From: Chryseobacterium sp. YIM B08800
Lineage (GTDB): Bacteria > Bacteroidota > Bacteroidia > Flavobacteriales > Weeksellaceae
Assembly: GCF_026163565.1 (NCBI RefSeq)
Contig: NZ_JAPDKN010000004.1
Span: 102,204-166,203, forward strand
Length of the DNA: 64,000 bases
Direction of reading: 5' to 3'
The notes under the pieces: generated by a model
Seen by the model: only the letters and a program-made list of their open reading frames with translations
What the model was told of the DNA's origin: nothing
The model's database searches: none
Translations under genes and position numbers: made by a program
Shown here: piece by piece, positions 63,930 through 64,000 of the stretch
Numbering within the stretch: position 1 is the stretch's first letter
Layout of the letters: each line of letters begins with the position of its first letter

Positions 63930-64000
63930 GATTTCGGCGATGCGAAGCATCGCCGAAATCCATTTAAATAAAGAGTCGGGCGCAGCAAAGCTGCGCCCGA
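63930..64000. repeat. Two tandem G+C-rich hairpins after the barstar gene
   Basis: GATTTCGGCGATGC/GCATCGCCGAAATC with loop GAA (63930-63960), then TCGGGCGCAGC/GCTGCGCCCGA with loop AAA (63976-64000). Both stems are perfect. The tips read GCGAAGC and GCAAAGC. The first can end barstar transcription; the second is cut by the window edge only in its right flank. Confidence 0.8.

Noticed and set aside
1..64000. tRNA, rRNA, CRISPR or classical insertion sequence
   Set aside because: Reading both strands gave no cloverleaf-like tRNA with conserved T-loop text, no rRNA segments, no spaced direct repeats and no transposase.

Overview
The window is chromosomal DNA of a flavobacterium, most likely Chryseobacterium or a close relative in the Weeksellaceae. 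The evidence is AT-rich sequence, type IX secretion (T9SS) sorting domains of both type A and type B, gldB and gldC, choice-of-anchor L proteins, a CCC-motif/DUF2752 membrane protein pair, a BtuB/BtuG-like pair, and promoters of the Bacteroidota form TTG-N17-TAnnTTTG. No rRNA, tRNA, CRISPR array, prophage or classical insertion sequence was seen. Most of the window is ordinary core genome with small accessory insertions between genes.

Layout. 1-3911 (minus): an ECF sigma factor operon. The sigma factor is followed by a membrane-anchored protein that joins a SusC-type TonB plug domain to a YfbK-type von Willebrand domain, then by a collapsed alpha-2-macroglobulin gene remnant, then by a lipoprotein cut off by the window edge. 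4.4-9 kb: exported C1 peptidase, an old-yellow-enzyme reductase divergent from an HxlR regulator with a GTAAC repeat array between them, and a membrane methyltransferase. 9-20.5 kb: fused two-subunit 2-oxoacid dehydrogenase E1, polyprenyl synthase, rlmN, queA, an AIM24 protein, a family-6-like hypoxanthine-DNA glycosylase and an S9 peptidase. 20.7-32 kb: T9SS cargo, a hydroxyacid dehydrogenase, pcm, a Gfo/Idh/MocA oxidoreductase, a cation/proton antiporter, a lytic transglycosylase and a ClpV/ClpB-like AAA+ protein with no T6SS neighbours. 32.4-38.7 kb: two large tandem T9SS type B cargo paralogues. 38.8-46.6 kb: coiled-coil membrane protein, TIGR02757, rnz, a telomere-like hexanucleotide array, rdgB, a CPBP protease, an MFS transporter, namA and cdd.

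46.8-49.9 kb is a cobalamin uptake unit: promoter, cobalamin riboswitch, BtuB-type TonB receptor and a BtuG-like beta-propeller lipoprotein with a surface-export signal. 50-55 kb holds an uncharacterised overlapping lipoprotein pair and a CCA-adding-type nucleotidyltransferase. 55.86-56.26 kb is a compact insertion: a 102-residue GIY-YIG nuclease gene between 36-bp near-perfect inverted repeats, placed in the 5' region of a threonylcarbamoyl-AMP synthase gene. I consider this the most interesting object in the window. 56-64 kb: DinB-like protein, acetyltransferase, cystathionine synthase, T9SS cargo, gldC/gldB, an LRR protein, nadE, and finally a barnase-type RNase with intact catalytic residues next to a barstar inhibitor that has its own promoter.

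Several intergenic gaps hold related palindromic matter: hairpins built from degenerate short repeats, REP-like palindromes with GCGAAGC-type tips, and a 160-bp nested hairpin element. Starts were moved inward where the longest reading frame begins at a non-ATG codon or lies inside an unlikely extension. All functions come from reading the protein sequences; no database search was run.
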